Source: an uncultured bacterium
GTDB lineage: Bacteria > Cyanobacteriota > Vampirovibrionia > Gastranaerophilales > Gastranaerophilaceae
DNA: 26,053 nt
Assembly: GCA_902464375.1 (NCBI GenBank)
Contig: CABQIM010000013.1
Span: forward strand, 1 to 26,053
Direction: 5' to 3'
A program made the position numbers and the translations under genes. Shown here piece by piece: positions 7,510 through 16,123 of this stretch. The notes under the pieces were generated by a model. The model was not told where the DNA came from and did not search any database. It was given only the letters and a program-made list of their open reading frames with translations. Positions within the stretch are counted from its first letter, which is position 1, and every line of letters begins with the position of its first letter.

Positions 7510-8151
7510 CTATAGTTTTTTTATATACTCACTTAAACTCAAGATAAGTTTTTCTTTTGTAAATTTTGGCATTATTTCTTTCATAGAGATTATACCTTCT
7601 ATTTTTTCATTGAATAAATTTTCCAAAAATATTTTGTCATAATCGAATAGAATTGAACCATGTTGCAAAATATATCCTTGTTTTCGGCATTGAGCAGAGC
7701 CAATAAATTTTTTACCTTCAAAACAAACATCCGCTCCGGTTGAAATTAGCATACAGTAATCAAAGTGCGTAGAAACTTTTTTATTTTCGCCAAAGTCTAA
7801 TTCAATACCTAATGTTTTAAAAAAATCAATCAGAATGCCGGAAATATATTTATAAGAAAGAGCTACGCTTTCTCCTGATGGAATGTAACTTATTGGAAAT
7901 ACGCAGCTGTATGTTATTTCATCATCATGCAGCAATGCTCTTCCACCCGTTAATCTCCTTACAACATCAATATCCAATGATTTAATAAATTCATCTTTTT
8001 GATTTCTACCTAAAGAAATACACTTAGGTGACCAGCCATAAAGTCTAAATACAGGTTCTTGGGACTGATTAGAAATAGCATCTTCCAATAAATCGGAATC
8101 TATCTGCATATTTTCTTGACCGGTAAAAACTCCATATTCGATTAATTTCAT
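7510..8151 (-). CDS. LipM-like octanoyltransferase / lipoate ligase family protein
   Basis: 213 aa of the BPL/LplA/LipB fold, attaching octanoyl or lipoyl groups to lipoyl-domain proteins. It shows RRLTGGRALLH (65-75), the acyl-binding core, then ITYS, the lysine-containing GKKFIGSAQCRKQG (146-159; Lys148 is the expected conserved lysine) and LQHGSILFD (162-170). Cys133, in DYCMLIS before GADV, lies where LipM-type octanoyltransferases have their catalytic cysteine, so LipM is preferred over a true ATP-dependent LplA. It lacks the C-terminal extra domain of LplA. Its ATG overlaps the dgt stop as ATGA, implying translational coupling. No lipA or 2-oxoacid dehydrogenase gene is in view. Confidence 0.82.
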   Translation of the reverse strand: MKLIEYGVFTGQENMQIDSDLLEDAISNQSQEPVFRLYGWSPKCISLGRNQKDEFIKSLDIDVVRRLTGGRALLHDDEITYSCVFPISYIPSGESVALSYKYISGILIDFFKTLGIELDFGENKKVSTHFDYCMLISTGADVCFEGKKFIGSAQCRKQGYILQHGSILFDYDKIFLENLFNEKIEGIISMKEIMPKFTKEKLILSLSEYIKKL

Positions 8152-9179
8152 TCTCTTTCACGAGCTTTCTTTAGAAGTGCATCATCATTTGTGCGTTCAG
8201 CAAGTGGCATTGGAATAAATAAATCTTTATACCTTCTTATTGCGTATTGATCAGTCATTCCTGAAATATAATCAGCAACAATTTGCGGAATTTCTTTTTG
8301 TGTATAATAAGGTTGAAGCATATTGGTATAAAAATCGTATAAAGATTTTATAATATTTTTTGCTTTCTTTTCTTCTGCTTTTGCAATCGGATCAAGATAA
8401 ACATTATCAAACATCCAAGTTCTGAGTTTAGTTACGTAGAACCAGCCTTCTTCTGACATTGTAACTTTTTCTTGGTTCATAGAACTTGTGATTACGTCTG
8501 TAATCATTTTTCCTAGTCTTGCAGATTGATTAGAAGTGAAATATTTGACGCAATCTTTTGGTAAATCGTCTTCAGATATAATACCTGCTCTTACAGAATC
8601 TTCTATGTCGTGATTTATATATGCAATTTTATCCGCATATTGAACAATTTGTGCTTCCGGAGTTTTAGGTTTGTATCCCCAAGTGTGGGTTAAGATTCCA
8701 TCAACCGTTTCACGGCACAAATTCATATCCTCTAAAACCTCTACAACTCTAACGCTTTGTAAGTTGTGGTGAAATCCGGTAGGAAGTAATTCATCGAGAG
8801 TCCCTTCTCCGCAGTGACCAAAAGCTGTGTGCCCTAAATCGTGACCTAGTGCGATTGCTTCAACTAAATCTTCATTCAATCTCAATGCTCTAGCCATTGT
8901 TCGACCAATTTGTGCAACTTCAAGAGTATGAGTTAAACGTGTTCTGAAGTGATCATTAAAAGGTGATAAAAATACTTGTGTTTTATGTTTTAAACGTCTA
9001 AAAGATTTTGAGTGAAGAATTTTATCTCTATCACGTTGGAATTCTGTTCGAATTTCAAATTGTTCATTTCTTGGACGTTTTCTACCTTTTGATTTTAAAC
9101 ATTTTGTAGCATATGGACTCAAAATCTCAAGTTCACGTTCTTCTAATTGTTCTTTTATTGTTTTACAATTTGTATTCAT
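8148..9179 (-). CDS. dgt: Deoxyguanosinetriphosphate triphosphohydrolase-like HD protein
   Basis: 343 aa from the ATG at 9179. Hydrolyses dNTPs to deoxynucleosides and triphosphate, tuning the dNTP pool. The HD-domain residues are visible: His84 in RLTHTLEV, His113-Asp114 in ALGHDLGHTAFGH (also His117), and the later Asp in QYADKIAYINHDIED. The upstream RDRDKILHSKSFRRLKHKTQVF block is characteristic of this family. The frame extends to an ATG at 9224, but the 15 extra residues are not family-like and a TATAAT lies exactly six bases before the ATG at 9179, arguing for a start there, probably leaderless. It overlaps the next gene by four bases. It is divergent from the mgtC-like gene. Confidence 0.92.
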   Translation of the reverse strand: MNTNCKTIKEQLEERELEILSPYATKCLKSKGRKRPRNEQFEIRTEFQRDRDKILHSKSFRRLKHKTQVFLSPFNDHFRTRLTHTLEVAQIGRTMARALRLNEDLVEAIALGHDLGHTAFGHCGEGTLDELLPTGFHHNLQSVRVVEVLEDMNLCRETVDGILTHTWGYKPKTPEAQIVQYADKIAYINHDIEDSVRAGIISEDDLPKDCVKYFTSNQSARLGKMITDVITSSMNQEKVTMSEEGWFYVTKLRTWMFDNVYLDPIAKAEEKKAKNIIKSLYDFYTNMLQPYYTQKEIPQIVADYISGMTDQYAIRRYKDLFIPMPLAERTNDDALLKKARERE

Positions 9180-9185
9180 ACCCAG

Positions 9186-9191
9186 ATTATA
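9186..9191 (-). promoter_or_regulatory. -10 box six bases before dgt ATG (leaderless candidate)
   Basis: The minus strand reads TATAAT-CTGGGT-ATG. A transcript starting about seven bases after the -10 box would begin at the A of the ATG. The -35 region is weak. The secreted-protein gene at 22264 has the same geometry. A second TATAAT nearer 9245 could serve the longer form. Confidence 0.45.
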
Positions 9192-9274
9192 TATTAAACA
9201 AACGGTTTTGCCTACTATAATCATTGTATTTTTAAGGTATATAGTGTATTATATTTATATTGGAGAGAGAATAG

Positions 9275-9994
9275 ATGAGTAGTTTTTTTAATGCAGAATT
9301 TATAATACGTTTGTTTATGGCAATAGCTCTAGGCTTTGCTTTAGGTTTGGAAAGAGAACTTACAAATAAGTATGCGGGACTTAGAACACATATTTTGGTT
9401 TGTTTGGGAGCTTGTATTTTTACATTGCTTTCAATCTATGCGTTTCCGACATTCGCAACCGGCGATAACGTCGATATCGCGCAAGCTACCGGCATAAGAG
9501 ATACTTCTCGAGTTGCAGCACAAATTGTTACCGGTATTGGTTTTATTGGTGCCGGTACAGTACTTAGAAATGGTCCTATGGTTTTTGGATTAACAACCGC
9601 GGCTACATTATGGATTGCTGCTAGTATCGGTATGGCTTGTGGTGCAGGTATTTTTGATGTTGCAATTATTGCAACTGTATTGAGTGTAGCAGTATTGACA
9701 CTTATCAGAATCTTTGAAAAACAAATTTTACCATCAAGCGGAAAATTAGTTAGAAGATGCAAAATGACCGTGTATCTAAATATAAATGATGTAAAGACCG
9801 TTTATGATTTTTTGTGTAGTAATGTAGAAAATGTAAGGGATTTTTCATCTAAAAAACTTTTGGAAAATCCACAGAAGGCGAAAGTAACAGTAGTTTTTGA
9901 TATCGGTTGCAAAAGAGCTTTAAATTCTTTTTATGACAAGGTTAATGGTTTGGTTGATTTGGATTCAATATCATTACAGGAATTAAATGATTAA
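9275..9994 (+). CDS. MgtC/SapB-family membrane protein
   Basis: 239 aa. The N-terminal 145 residues form the MgtC/SapB membrane domain, with about four to five helices. Typical stretches are FALGLERELTNKYAGLRTHILVCLG, shown here only as its ends FALGLERE and LRTHILVCLG, then TGIGFIGAGTVLR and GLTTAATLWIAASIGMACG. The remaining 90 residues are a small soluble ACT-like domain. In other bacteria MgtC proteins act in the inner membrane in adaptation to low magnesium and intracellular survival, and this subgroup is widespread in free-living species, so no virulence role is implied. GGAGAGAG precedes the ATG at 9275. The next gene overlaps its 3' end by eight bases, so the two are co-translated. 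Confidence 0.9.
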   Translation: MSSFFNAEFIIRLFMAIALGFALGLERELTNKYAGLRTHILVCLGACIFTLLSIYAFPTFATGDNVDIAQATGIRDTSRVAAQIVTGIGFIGAGTVLRNGPMVFGLTTAATLWIAASIGMACGAGIFDVAIIATVLSVAVLTLIRIFEKQILPSSGKLVRRCKMTVYLNINDVKTVYDFLCSNVENVRDFSSKKLLENPQKAKVTVVFDIGCKRALNSFYDKVNGLVDLDSISLQELND

Positions 9995-11351
9995 AGAAAA
10001 GGCAAAAAAATCTAGATTTGTACAAAAAACAAAAGCGCAAATTATCAAGGAGTATTTGCGCACTGTTTTTTATTCTTTTTCAGTCGCACTAATTTTTACG
10101 ATTTTACTTTCATTCCATGCAAGGAGTGAAATGATAAAAAATCTTTATGAAAATAAAGGTATGAGAAATAAAATCAATCAAGAACTTGCAAAACAATTAG
10201 TTCAAAAATCTGATTTTATGAAGGACTTGAAAACTAAAAACTATGCGGTTTGTATACAAGTGGGTAGTATTTATGAATCAGCAGGTGATTATGAAAAAGC
10301 TCAGCAAGCTTACGAATTAGCATTAGAAAAGTCTACATATGGAACTTATACTCCTTATTACAGACTTTCAAGAGTCCTTATTCTACAAGGTAAAATGGAA
10401 GAAGCTCAGCGTTTAATTAAGTCTGTAAGAGATATTAGTAATAAAAATCTTATTAAATTTAAAACTCGTGCTTATATAGAAATGGGGGATAAATATTATT
10501 CTATTGGTAAGTTCTTGAGTGCTGCAAAAAGTTATGAGAATGCAAAATTCTACTATGATAAATTTATTCAAAAAGATAAGGGTGTAGAAAAATCTATTGC
10601 AGAAAGAGCTGTAAAAGCGTATATAGAAACTGCTGATGTAATGGTTAAAAATGGTCATAATTCTGATGCTGCAAGATTTTTGCACAAAGCCGAAATGTAT
10701 GACTCCAAAAACTTTAATTTGAGATACAAATTAGCAATTATATATTCGGATTTGGATCCAATAAAATCATTGAAATATTTTGAACCACTTTTGAAAGAAA
10801 AACCTCAAAGTATTGATTATGGCGTTTATTCAAAAGCGCTTATAAAAGCGTCTAATATATTGGAGTTGCAAGGCAGATTAACAGAGGCAAAATATTATAG
10901 GTATAAAATTCATTCAGTAGACTTATTTGTAAATAATAAAGTTATTTACAAAAATGATATTGAAGTTTTGATTGACGAATTTGGTATAAAAAAGGGATTT
11001 TTGACTTATAAATTAAAAGGGAAATTCCGTTTTAAAAATGTATCCCATATGGATATTAAAAACATGTCCGTAGATTTTGTATTAAGAAAAGAAGAAAAAA
11101 TCAAGGAAACTCAAGCTTATAGATGTGTGACAAAAAGTGCGCCATTGTTTTCTAATGGTGGTGTGACAGAAGAAGTTGCAATTAGTTTAGGTAAAAATAT
11201 TTTTACAAAAAGAGAACTGGATCAGTATATTGTTGATATTTATTTGTATAAAGATGAGCAATATAAAACGCTTGTGTACTCAATGAAAGTTCCACAAAAA
11301 AAAGTCAAAGATTTTTATGAGCTTGAACTGCTGCCTGATATAACCCCTTAA
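9987..11351 (+). CDS. Membrane-anchored TPR protein
   Basis: 454 aa. A positively charged N-terminus (KEKAKKSR) is followed by one hydrophobic helix (about 27-44), a signal anchor that would put the rest outside the cytoplasm. Several TPR units follow, the clearest around 87-115 (GSIYESAGDYEKAQQAYELAL), with more near 120-150, 165-190 and 205-235. The C-terminal third (about 330-454) is a beta-rich charged region without a recognised domain. It overlaps the mgtC-like gene by eight bases, so the two products may work together, for example as a periplasmic scaffold next to the MgtC-like protein. That is inference. It converges on the ABC ATPase gene with three bases between the stops. Confidence 0.82.
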   Translation: MIKEKAKKSRFVQKTKAQIIKEYLRTVFYSFSVALIFTILLSFHARSEMIKNLYENKGMRNKINQELAKQLVQKSDFMKDLKTKNYAVCIQVGSIYESAGDYEKAQQAYELALEKSTYGTYTPYYRLSRVLILQGKMEEAQRLIKSVRDISNKNLIKFKTRAYIEMGDKYYSIGKFLSAAKSYENAKFYYDKFIQKDKGVEKSIAERAVKAYIETADVMVKNGHNSDAARFLHKAEMYDSKNFNLRYKLAIIYSDLDPIKSLKYFEPLLKEKPQSIDYGVYSKALIKASNILELQGRLTEAKYYRYKIHSVDLFVNNKVIYKNDIEVLIDEFGIKKGFLTYKLKGKFRFKNVSHMDIKNMSVDFVLRKEEKIKETQAYRCVTKSAPLFSNGGVTEEVAISLGKNIFTKRELDQYIVDIYLYKDEQYKTLVYSMKVPQKKVKDFYELELLPDITP

Positions 11352-11354
11352 TAT

Positions 11355-12137
11355 TTACCCCTTTAGTGCGGGAGCGGAATTTAGTAATAGTTTTGTATAG
11401 TCAGCTTTTGGGCTGTTAAAGATTTGGCTTGTAGAATTTTCTTCTACTAATTTGCCAAAATACATAACACCGACTCTATCTGCAAGATAACGTATTACGT
11501 TCAAATCGTGAGATATAAAAAGAATTGTTAAATTGCGTTCTTTCTTTAATTCTTTAAGAAGATTAATAATTTGAGCTTGTATGCTGGCATCTAGTGCACT
11601 AACGGGCTCATCTGCAATGATTAGTTTTGGATTAAGAATTAAAGCTCTTGCGATTGCAATTCTTTGTCTTTGTCCACCGGAAAACTCATGCGGATATCTA
11701 TCCAAACTATCTTCTGATAAACCTACATCATATAAAACAGATTTAACCAGTGCATTTTTTCTGTTTTTAGAATAATTTGTATTAATATCAAGTGGTTCGA
11801 CCAAGATATCCTTAATCTTCATCTTAGGATTTAGGCTGGAATAAGGATTCTGAAATATCATTTGTACATCTTTGGGATAATTTTTCTTTTCTTCTTTAGA
11901 ATATTGTAAAATATTCTTTTCTTCAAACAGAATTTCACCACTCACAGGTGTTACAAGCCTTGTTATAGCTTTTGCAATTGTGGATTTGCCGCAACCTGAT
12001 TCGCCAGCAAGAGCATAAATTTCTCCTTTATTTATAAAAAGAGAAACGTTGTCGACCGCCCTAAGAGTTTTTTTAGAGTTGTCGTTCAAGCTAACATAAT
12101 CTACTGTTAAATTTTTTATCTCTAAAATTTTATCCAC
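11355..12137 (-). CDS. Oligopeptide-type ABC transporter ATPase (DppF/OppF-like), orphan
   Basis: 260 aa ATPase of the peptide/nickel transporter group. It shows Walker A GESGCGKST (45-53), Q-loop MIFQNPYSSLNP (Q96), signature SGGQR (153-157), Walker B LIIADE (172-177) followed by PVSALDASIQAQ, and His210 in ISHD. The C-terminal YTKLLLNSAP tail is the short OppF-like extension. Family members couple ATP hydrolysis to uptake of peptides through two permeases and a second ATPase. None of these is adjacent here, so it is an orphan subunit in this window. The start is a GTG at 12137 with no evident ribosome-binding site, only AT-rich TATATATAT before it, so initiation is uncertain. The 260-aa length is short for OppF. 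Confidence 0.88.
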   Translation of the reverse strand: MDKILEIKNLTVDYVSLNDNSKKTLRAVDNVSLFINKGEIYALAGESGCGKSTIAKAITRLVTPVSGEILFEEKNILQYSKEEKKNYPKDVQMIFQNPYSSLNPKMKIKDILVEPLDINTNYSKNRKNALVKSVLYDVGLSEDSLDRYPHEFSGGQRQRIAIARALILNPKLIIADEPVSALDASIQAQIINLLKELKKERNLTILFISHDLNVIRYLADRVGVMYFGKLVEENSTSQIFNSPKADYTKLLLNSAPALKG

Positions 12138-12164
12138 ATATATATATTATCATAATTTGGTTTA

Positions 12165-12173
12165 TGGTAAAAT
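12165..12173 (+). promoter_or_regulatory. Extended -10 promoter of the AI-2E-family gene
   Basis: TGG-TAAAAT, an extended -10 element, lies 25 nt before the ATG at 12199, with no good -35. The same TGG plus -10 arrangement appears before the GT2 gene (TGG-TATAAT, 18569-18577). Confidence 0.4.
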
Positions 12174-12198
12174 CGTCGATGAGGATAAGGAGTATAAT

Positions 12199-13224
12199 AT
12201 GTTTGATGTTTTTGTAAAAAAATATATAACTGTAAAGAATATAATCTTTTTTGTAATAGCGTTATTGTTTTTGATTTTTATCACAAAAATTAAAGATATC
12301 GCAATATTGTTTTTTGCATCATACGTAATTGCGTGCTCATTGAATCCTCTTGTTGATAAAATGGAAAAAAAGATGAGCCGTTCATTGGCGTCTGTTCTTG
12401 TTTTGTCAGGAATTTTAATTTTGTCAGCCGGATTTTTGTTACCACTAATTCTTGTTGCAGGACATCAGATAAAATCATTCTTGCTAATGTTACCGGAACA
12501 TATTGATACTGTTAAGAACTTTTTGTTATCAACTCCTTTTGTAAATCAATCTGCACTTGCGCAACTGGATATAGGAGAAGTTTTATCTACGGCATCAGGT
12601 TTTACTTCAAAATTCGTAAATGATTCTATCAATTTCAGTATGGAATTAGCTTCTGCTATTGTGTATTTTCTTGCTGCTTGTATTATTGTGTACTATTTTA
12701 TGGTTGATAAAGAAACTGTTAGAAAAACTTATTGCAGCTTGTTTCCTAATCAAATGAAAAAGCGCGCGGAAGAAATTCTTGAATCAATTTCCGAAAAAAT
12801 TGGCGGATATATGATTGCACTTGTTGTAACAATTGTTTTTGTTGGTGTAATGATGACAATTGCTTTGTTGCTATTAGGTGTGGATTATGCTTTATTATTA
12901 GGTGTTTTAACATCTGTACTTGATATAATTCCAGTTGTTGGACCGGCTTTGGCACTTGTTATAACGTTGCTTGTTGCTTACAAAATGGGAGTACTAACAA
13001 TTGCACTTATTATTGTTTGGTATGCAATTGTACAGTGGGCAGAAAATAATCTGGTAAGACCTTATATTTTTGGCAAATTTCTTGATTTACACCCGTTAAT
13101 AATTTACTTTTTCTTATTTGTAACAGCACAATATTTAGGCGTAATCGGAGTTGTATTTGCTCCGGCAATAGCAGCAACTGTTTGCGTTTTGATAGAAGAA
13201 CTTTATATTAAGAATGTGAATTAA
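12199..13224 (+). CDS. AI-2E family transporter (permease)
   Basis: 341 aa integral membrane protein of the AI-2E/PerM (UPF0118) family. The chosen ATG at 12199 has AAGGAG six bases upstream (12187-12192). The frame extends to a TTG at 12157 without a better ribosome-binding site. Hydrophobic helices lie near 15-30, 33-50, 60-85, about 150-175 and then densely from 200 to 335. Family landmarks are the VLDIIPVVGPALAL segment and the VRPYIFGKFLDLHPL stretch followed by the GVIGVVFAPAIAA end. Members export or exchange small molecules; some transport autoinducer-2, others act as Na+/H+ antiporters, so the substrate is open. The stop codon overlaps the ATG of the radical SAM gene (TAATG), giving a two-gene operon. 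Confidence 0.88.
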   Translation: MFDVFVKKYITVKNIIFFVIALLFLIFITKIKDIAILFFASYVIACSLNPLVDKMEKKMSRSLASVLVLSGILILSAGFLLPLILVAGHQIKSFLLMLPEHIDTVKNFLLSTPFVNQSALAQLDIGEVLSTASGFTSKFVNDSINFSMELASAIVYFLAACIIVYYFMVDKETVRKTYCSLFPNQMKKRAEEILESISEKIGGYMIALVVTIVFVGVMMTIALLLLGVDYALLLGVLTSVLDIIPVVGPALALVITLLVAYKMGVLTIALIIVWYAIVQWAENNLVRPYIFGKFLDLHPLIIYFFLFVTAQYLGVIGVVFAPAIAATVCVLIEELYIKNVN

Positions 13225-14708
13225 TGGAAAAGAAATTATATAAACCTACAAGTGGAGATTACAATTTTTTGATGGCATATCCGGCTATCGAAGAGTTTGC
13301 ATTGGCTTCTTTAGGGTACTTGTGGCTCTATCGTTTAGCCGATATGACAGAAGGTATAAATGCTATACGATGTGCAACTGATAATTTGCCGAACTTACGC
13401 AATATTGATAGCATAGCTTTTTCAATGTCTTTTGACTTTGATTTTATGGGTGTGTTTGAAATCCTTGAAAAACTCAATATTCCTCTTTATGCAAAAGATA
13501 GGGATGACAGTAATCCGATTATTTTTGCAGGGGGGCCTGTTCTTACGACAAACCCACGACCTTATGAAGCGTTTTTTGATTTCATGATGATAGGTGATGG
13601 AGAAGAGGGGTTTAAAAAAGTTCTGGAAATTTTAAAGAATCATAATAAGAAGGATGCGCTGGAACTTATTAAAGATATTGAAGGTATTTATATTCCAAAT
13701 CATCCGGTAAAAAAAGCAACTGTAAAAATAGAAGATGTTATTTATACTCCAATTATCAGTGATAAAGGTTATTTTAAAGATACTTTTATTATAGAGGTTG
13801 CTCGTGGGTGTATGAATAGATGTGCTTTTTGTACTGCGTCATACTTAAACTTGCCTTTTAGAGCAAATGATTTTGATAAAATAATCGATTCAATAGATTT
13901 GGGGTTAAGTTATACTAACAAAATTGCTCTTCTTGGTGCCCAAATTAGTGCACATCCACAGTTTGATGAAATAATGAAATATTTGTCCGATAAGATTGAT
14001 TCCGGTCAAGATATAGAAATCGGAATATCATCATTAAGAACCGACTCTGTAACTCCGCAAATGGTTCAAACACTTGTTAAAGGTGGACAAAGACATTCAA
14101 CTATTGCAATAGAAGCTGCAAGTGAAAGATTACGTCGTTTTATTAATAAAAATCTGAAAGAAGAACAAATTTTAAATGCCGTTAAAGTGGCTCGAGAAAA
14201 TGGGTTAAAAGGGCTGAAAATATACTCAATGATTGGAATTCCGAATGAAACTTATGACGATTTGGATGAATTTATGCGACTTGGAAAGAATATTAAAGCA
14301 GAAAATAAAGGTTTCAGTATTGAATTTTCTTTTTCATCGTTTGTTCCAAAACCAAATACTCCTTTCCAATGGTCAATGCGTGAAGATACAAAAACTTTAG
14401 AAAAGAAACAAAAATATTTAGAAAAAGAGTTGGCAAAAGTCGGAATTAGTGCAAAATTTTCTAGTATAAAGTGGGATTATTGGCAAGCTGTTATTTCTCG
14501 TGCGGATAGTAATTTTGCGCCTTTTTTAGTTGAAGTTTATAAACGTGGTGGCAAAATTGGTGCTTATAAATCAGCGCTCAAAGATTTGAATTTAAAAGTA
14601 AAAGATAGTTTTATGTTTGAAGAGCCACTGCCTTGGGACGTGATTTCTATAGAGCCAAGAAAACCGTTGTTAATAAATGAATATCATCGTTTGGAAAAAC
14701 GACTTTAG
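13224..14708 (+). CDS. Radical SAM protein with B12-binding-like N-terminus
   Basis: 494 aa. The radical SAM cluster motif CMNRCAFC gives Cys196, Cys200 and Cys203 for a [4Fe-4S] cluster binding S-adenosylmethionine. The N-terminal 140 residues, with FAGGPVLTTNPRPYEAFFD and IGDGEE, resemble the B12-binding-type domain found in the TIGR03960-like radical SAM group, in which the cobalamin-binding DxHxxG is usually absent. I see no such motif here either. Later family-like stretches are GISSLRTDSVTPQM, IAIEAASERLRRFINK, IGIPNETYDD and SSFVPKPNTPFQW. In relatives this protein is often fused or linked to DUF2344; no such partner is next to it. The reaction is unknown. It overlaps the AI-2E gene by one base. 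Confidence 0.9.
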   Translation: MEKKLYKPTSGDYNFLMAYPAIEEFALASLGYLWLYRLADMTEGINAIRCATDNLPNLRNIDSIAFSMSFDFDFMGVFEILEKLNIPLYAKDRDDSNPIIFAGGPVLTTNPRPYEAFFDFMMIGDGEEGFKKVLEILKNHNKKDALELIKDIEGIYIPNHPVKKATVKIEDVIYTPIISDKGYFKDTFIIEVARGCMNRCAFCTASYLNLPFRANDFDKIIDSIDLGLSYTNKIALLGAQISAHPQFDEIMKYLSDKIDSGQDIEIGISSLRTDSVTPQMVQTLVKGGQRHSTIAIEAASERLRRFINKNLKEEQILNAVKVARENGLKGLKIYSMIGIPNETYDDLDEFMRLGKNIKAENKGFSIEFSFSSFVPKPNTPFQWSMREDTKTLEKKQKYLEKELAKVGISAKFSSIKWDYWQAVISRADSNFAPFLVEVYKRGGKIGAYKSALKDLNLKVKDSFMFEEPLPWDVISIEPRKPLLINEYHRLEKRL

Positions 14709-14715
14709 TATAAAC

Positions 14716-14746
14716 AAAAGAAAAACCACTCTGTTGGACAAAGTGG
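14716..14746 (-). terminator. Rho-independent terminator of the 390-aa coiled-coil gene
   Basis: On the minus strand a hairpin with CCACT/AGTGG, one mismatch and a TGT/ACA extension is followed by TTTTTCTTTT. It lies about 65 nt after the stop codon of the 390-aa gene. Confidence 0.7.
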
Positions 14747-14777
14747 CGGAAAAAGGGAAAAGGGATTTAGGGAAAAA

Positions 14778-14791
14778 TCTTACATCTTGTT
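14778..14791. repeat. TCTTACA heptamer plus degenerate copy
   Basis: TCTTACA (14778-14784) is followed by TCTTGTT, in the 3' region of the 390-aa gene. It corresponds to the tandem heptamers at 514-527 and 17675-17688. Confidence 0.4.
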
Positions 14792-14812
14792 TGTAGGCTT
14801 TAATTTGCCTTG

Positions 14813-15985
14813 TTAACTGAATATACCGAATGTTCTTTCGATGTTATCATTTCTAACTTTTTTGATTGACTCCATCTCTGTAGTTATTGATGTACGTTCG
14901 GTTTCCAGTTTACTCAAATCTCTATCAAACTTGGTATCCTTTTGATTTATGACTCCAAGTTCATGTTCATAAGTTGCTTCTGCTTTCTTTAAGTCAGCTT
15001 CATCTTGGACTTCTTGAATATAGTTTTGGTTAGTGCTTGTTGCAACACTCGTTTCTGTCCATTGTTTTTTGTCGGTATCATAATAGTCAATAAGGACTCT
15101 GCCGGAGCCAACCATATTATTTAACCATTCATTACCTTCGCTACCTGAAGCTGCTCCATCCATTGTTTGACAGCCGCCAGAAGCTTGAATTTCATCATAC
15201 AAGCGAGTGTAGTAATTGAATTGGTCTTTAGGAAATTCTTCTGCATAATTTGTATCAAAATCAGCATTATCTGCACTAGGATCGCAGTTAAGTTCTTTGT
15301 TATCACTTTTATTTAAGCGCATGTAATTATAAATTTCGCTTCCGAAATTTGAATACAATACATTTCTAAAGTTGTCTAAAGCATCCTGTTTCTCAGCATT
15401 TGTTACGCCATCTTTGTTACTAACTTCTGTTAAGTTGTCATAAGCATTTTTTAATTTTTCATCAGTAGAATGGTTGTTATAAACCATTTCTTCTACTTCT
15501 GTCATCCAAAGGTCACCAATTGCTCCGCCTTCTGCGGCTTGGTTTTTGCCTGCACCAATAAATTGGCAGCATTTATCTTCGTTACCACCTTCACCTTGCC
15601 AGTAAGCATTTTCTGCCATGCCCAACATCGCCCATGCAAAACTGTATTTGTCATTGCCGTATTCTTCATAAGCTTGTGCCGTTTCAGAATCAACAATAAC
15701 TTTGCCAGTGTTAGCGTCTTTTAGTGAATATTGTTTACAACGGTTTTCATCATACTTACATAAAGTATCAAAAGTAGCATCAATGAATGTACTTGTACCG
15801 TTTGAATTATTAAAAGCTACTTGAATTTTCTTCTTATCTAAAGCATCACAATAATTCTGATACAACTCGTCTTTTTGAGTTGCAAGCTGTATTTTCTGAT
15901 TCTCGATGTTTTGTGCTTTGTATTCAACATCGTGGAGTCGGCTCGTCAGAGTTAATAATGTAGCTTGTGATGCTGCCATTCCCAT
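14813..15985 (-). CDS. Coiled-coil protein with Cys-containing central insert
   Basis: 390 aa from the ATG at 15985 (an alternative ATG lies six bases further in); AAGGACG lies about a dozen bases upstream. The frame extends to 16174, adding a hydrophobic stretch, but that extension runs through a long inverted repeat and has no ribosome-binding site, so it is rejected. The N-terminal 55 residues and the last 70 are heptad-like coiled coil. Between them is a mixed region of about 250 residues with several Cys, including NRCKQY, DKCCQF and GGCQTM, and aromatic segments. Both ends resemble the 143-aa protein at 17038-17469 (MA-x-LL start, MESIK near the end), so the two look like paralogues differing by a central insert. 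There is no signal peptide. Function unknown; a structural or exported filament-type protein is possible but unproven. Confidence 0.75.
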   Translation of the reverse strand: MGMAASQATLLTLTSRLHDVEYKAQNIENQKIQLATQKDELYQNYCDALDKKKIQVAFNNSNGTSTFIDATFDTLCKYDENRCKQYSLKDANTGKVIVDSETAQAYEEYGNDKYSFAWAMLGMAENAYWQGEGGNEDKCCQFIGAGKNQAAEGGAIGDLWMTEVEEMVYNNHSTDEKLKNAYDNLTEVSNKDGVTNAEKQDALDNFRNVLYSNFGSEIYNYMRLNKSDNKELNCDPSADNADFDTNYAEEFPKDQFNYYTRLYDEIQASGGCQTMDGAASGSEGNEWLNNMVGSGRVLIDYYDTDKKQWTETSVATSTNQNYIQEVQDEADLKKAEATYEHELGVINQKDTKFDRDLSKLETERTSITTEMESIKKVRNDNIERTFGIFS

Positions 15986-16016
15986 AGCTTGAAATCGTCC
16001 TTTTTTTTGTTTCCCT

Positions 16017-16044
16017 GTATTATTGTTTACGGCACAATTCTCAA
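16017..16044 (-). promoter_or_regulatory. Candidate promoter of the 390-aa gene
   Basis: On the minus strand TTGAGA (16044-16039), 16 nt, TAATAC (16022-16017), about 31 nt before the ATG. Unlike the 143-aa paralogue, this gene lacks the 22-nt motif. Confidence 0.4.
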
Positions 16045-16074
16045 AAACTTTAGCATTTTTAGCAAAATGTTTAC

Positions 16075-16111
16075 ACGATATTAAGATTATGTAAGGAAAT
16101 CTTAATATCGT
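16075..16111. promoter_or_regulatory. Perfect 14-bp inverted repeat between divergent genes
   Basis: Arms 16075-16088 and 16098-16111 are exact reverse complements (ACGATATTAAGATT and its partner) around a 9-nt centre, ATGTAAGGA. It lies between the divergent 390-aa and HEAT-like genes, and its right arm covers the -35 position for the TATAAT at 16124. It could be an operator or an RNA hairpin. The centre again contains TGTAAG. Confidence 0.55.
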
Positions 16112-16123
16112 AAAAAAATGATA

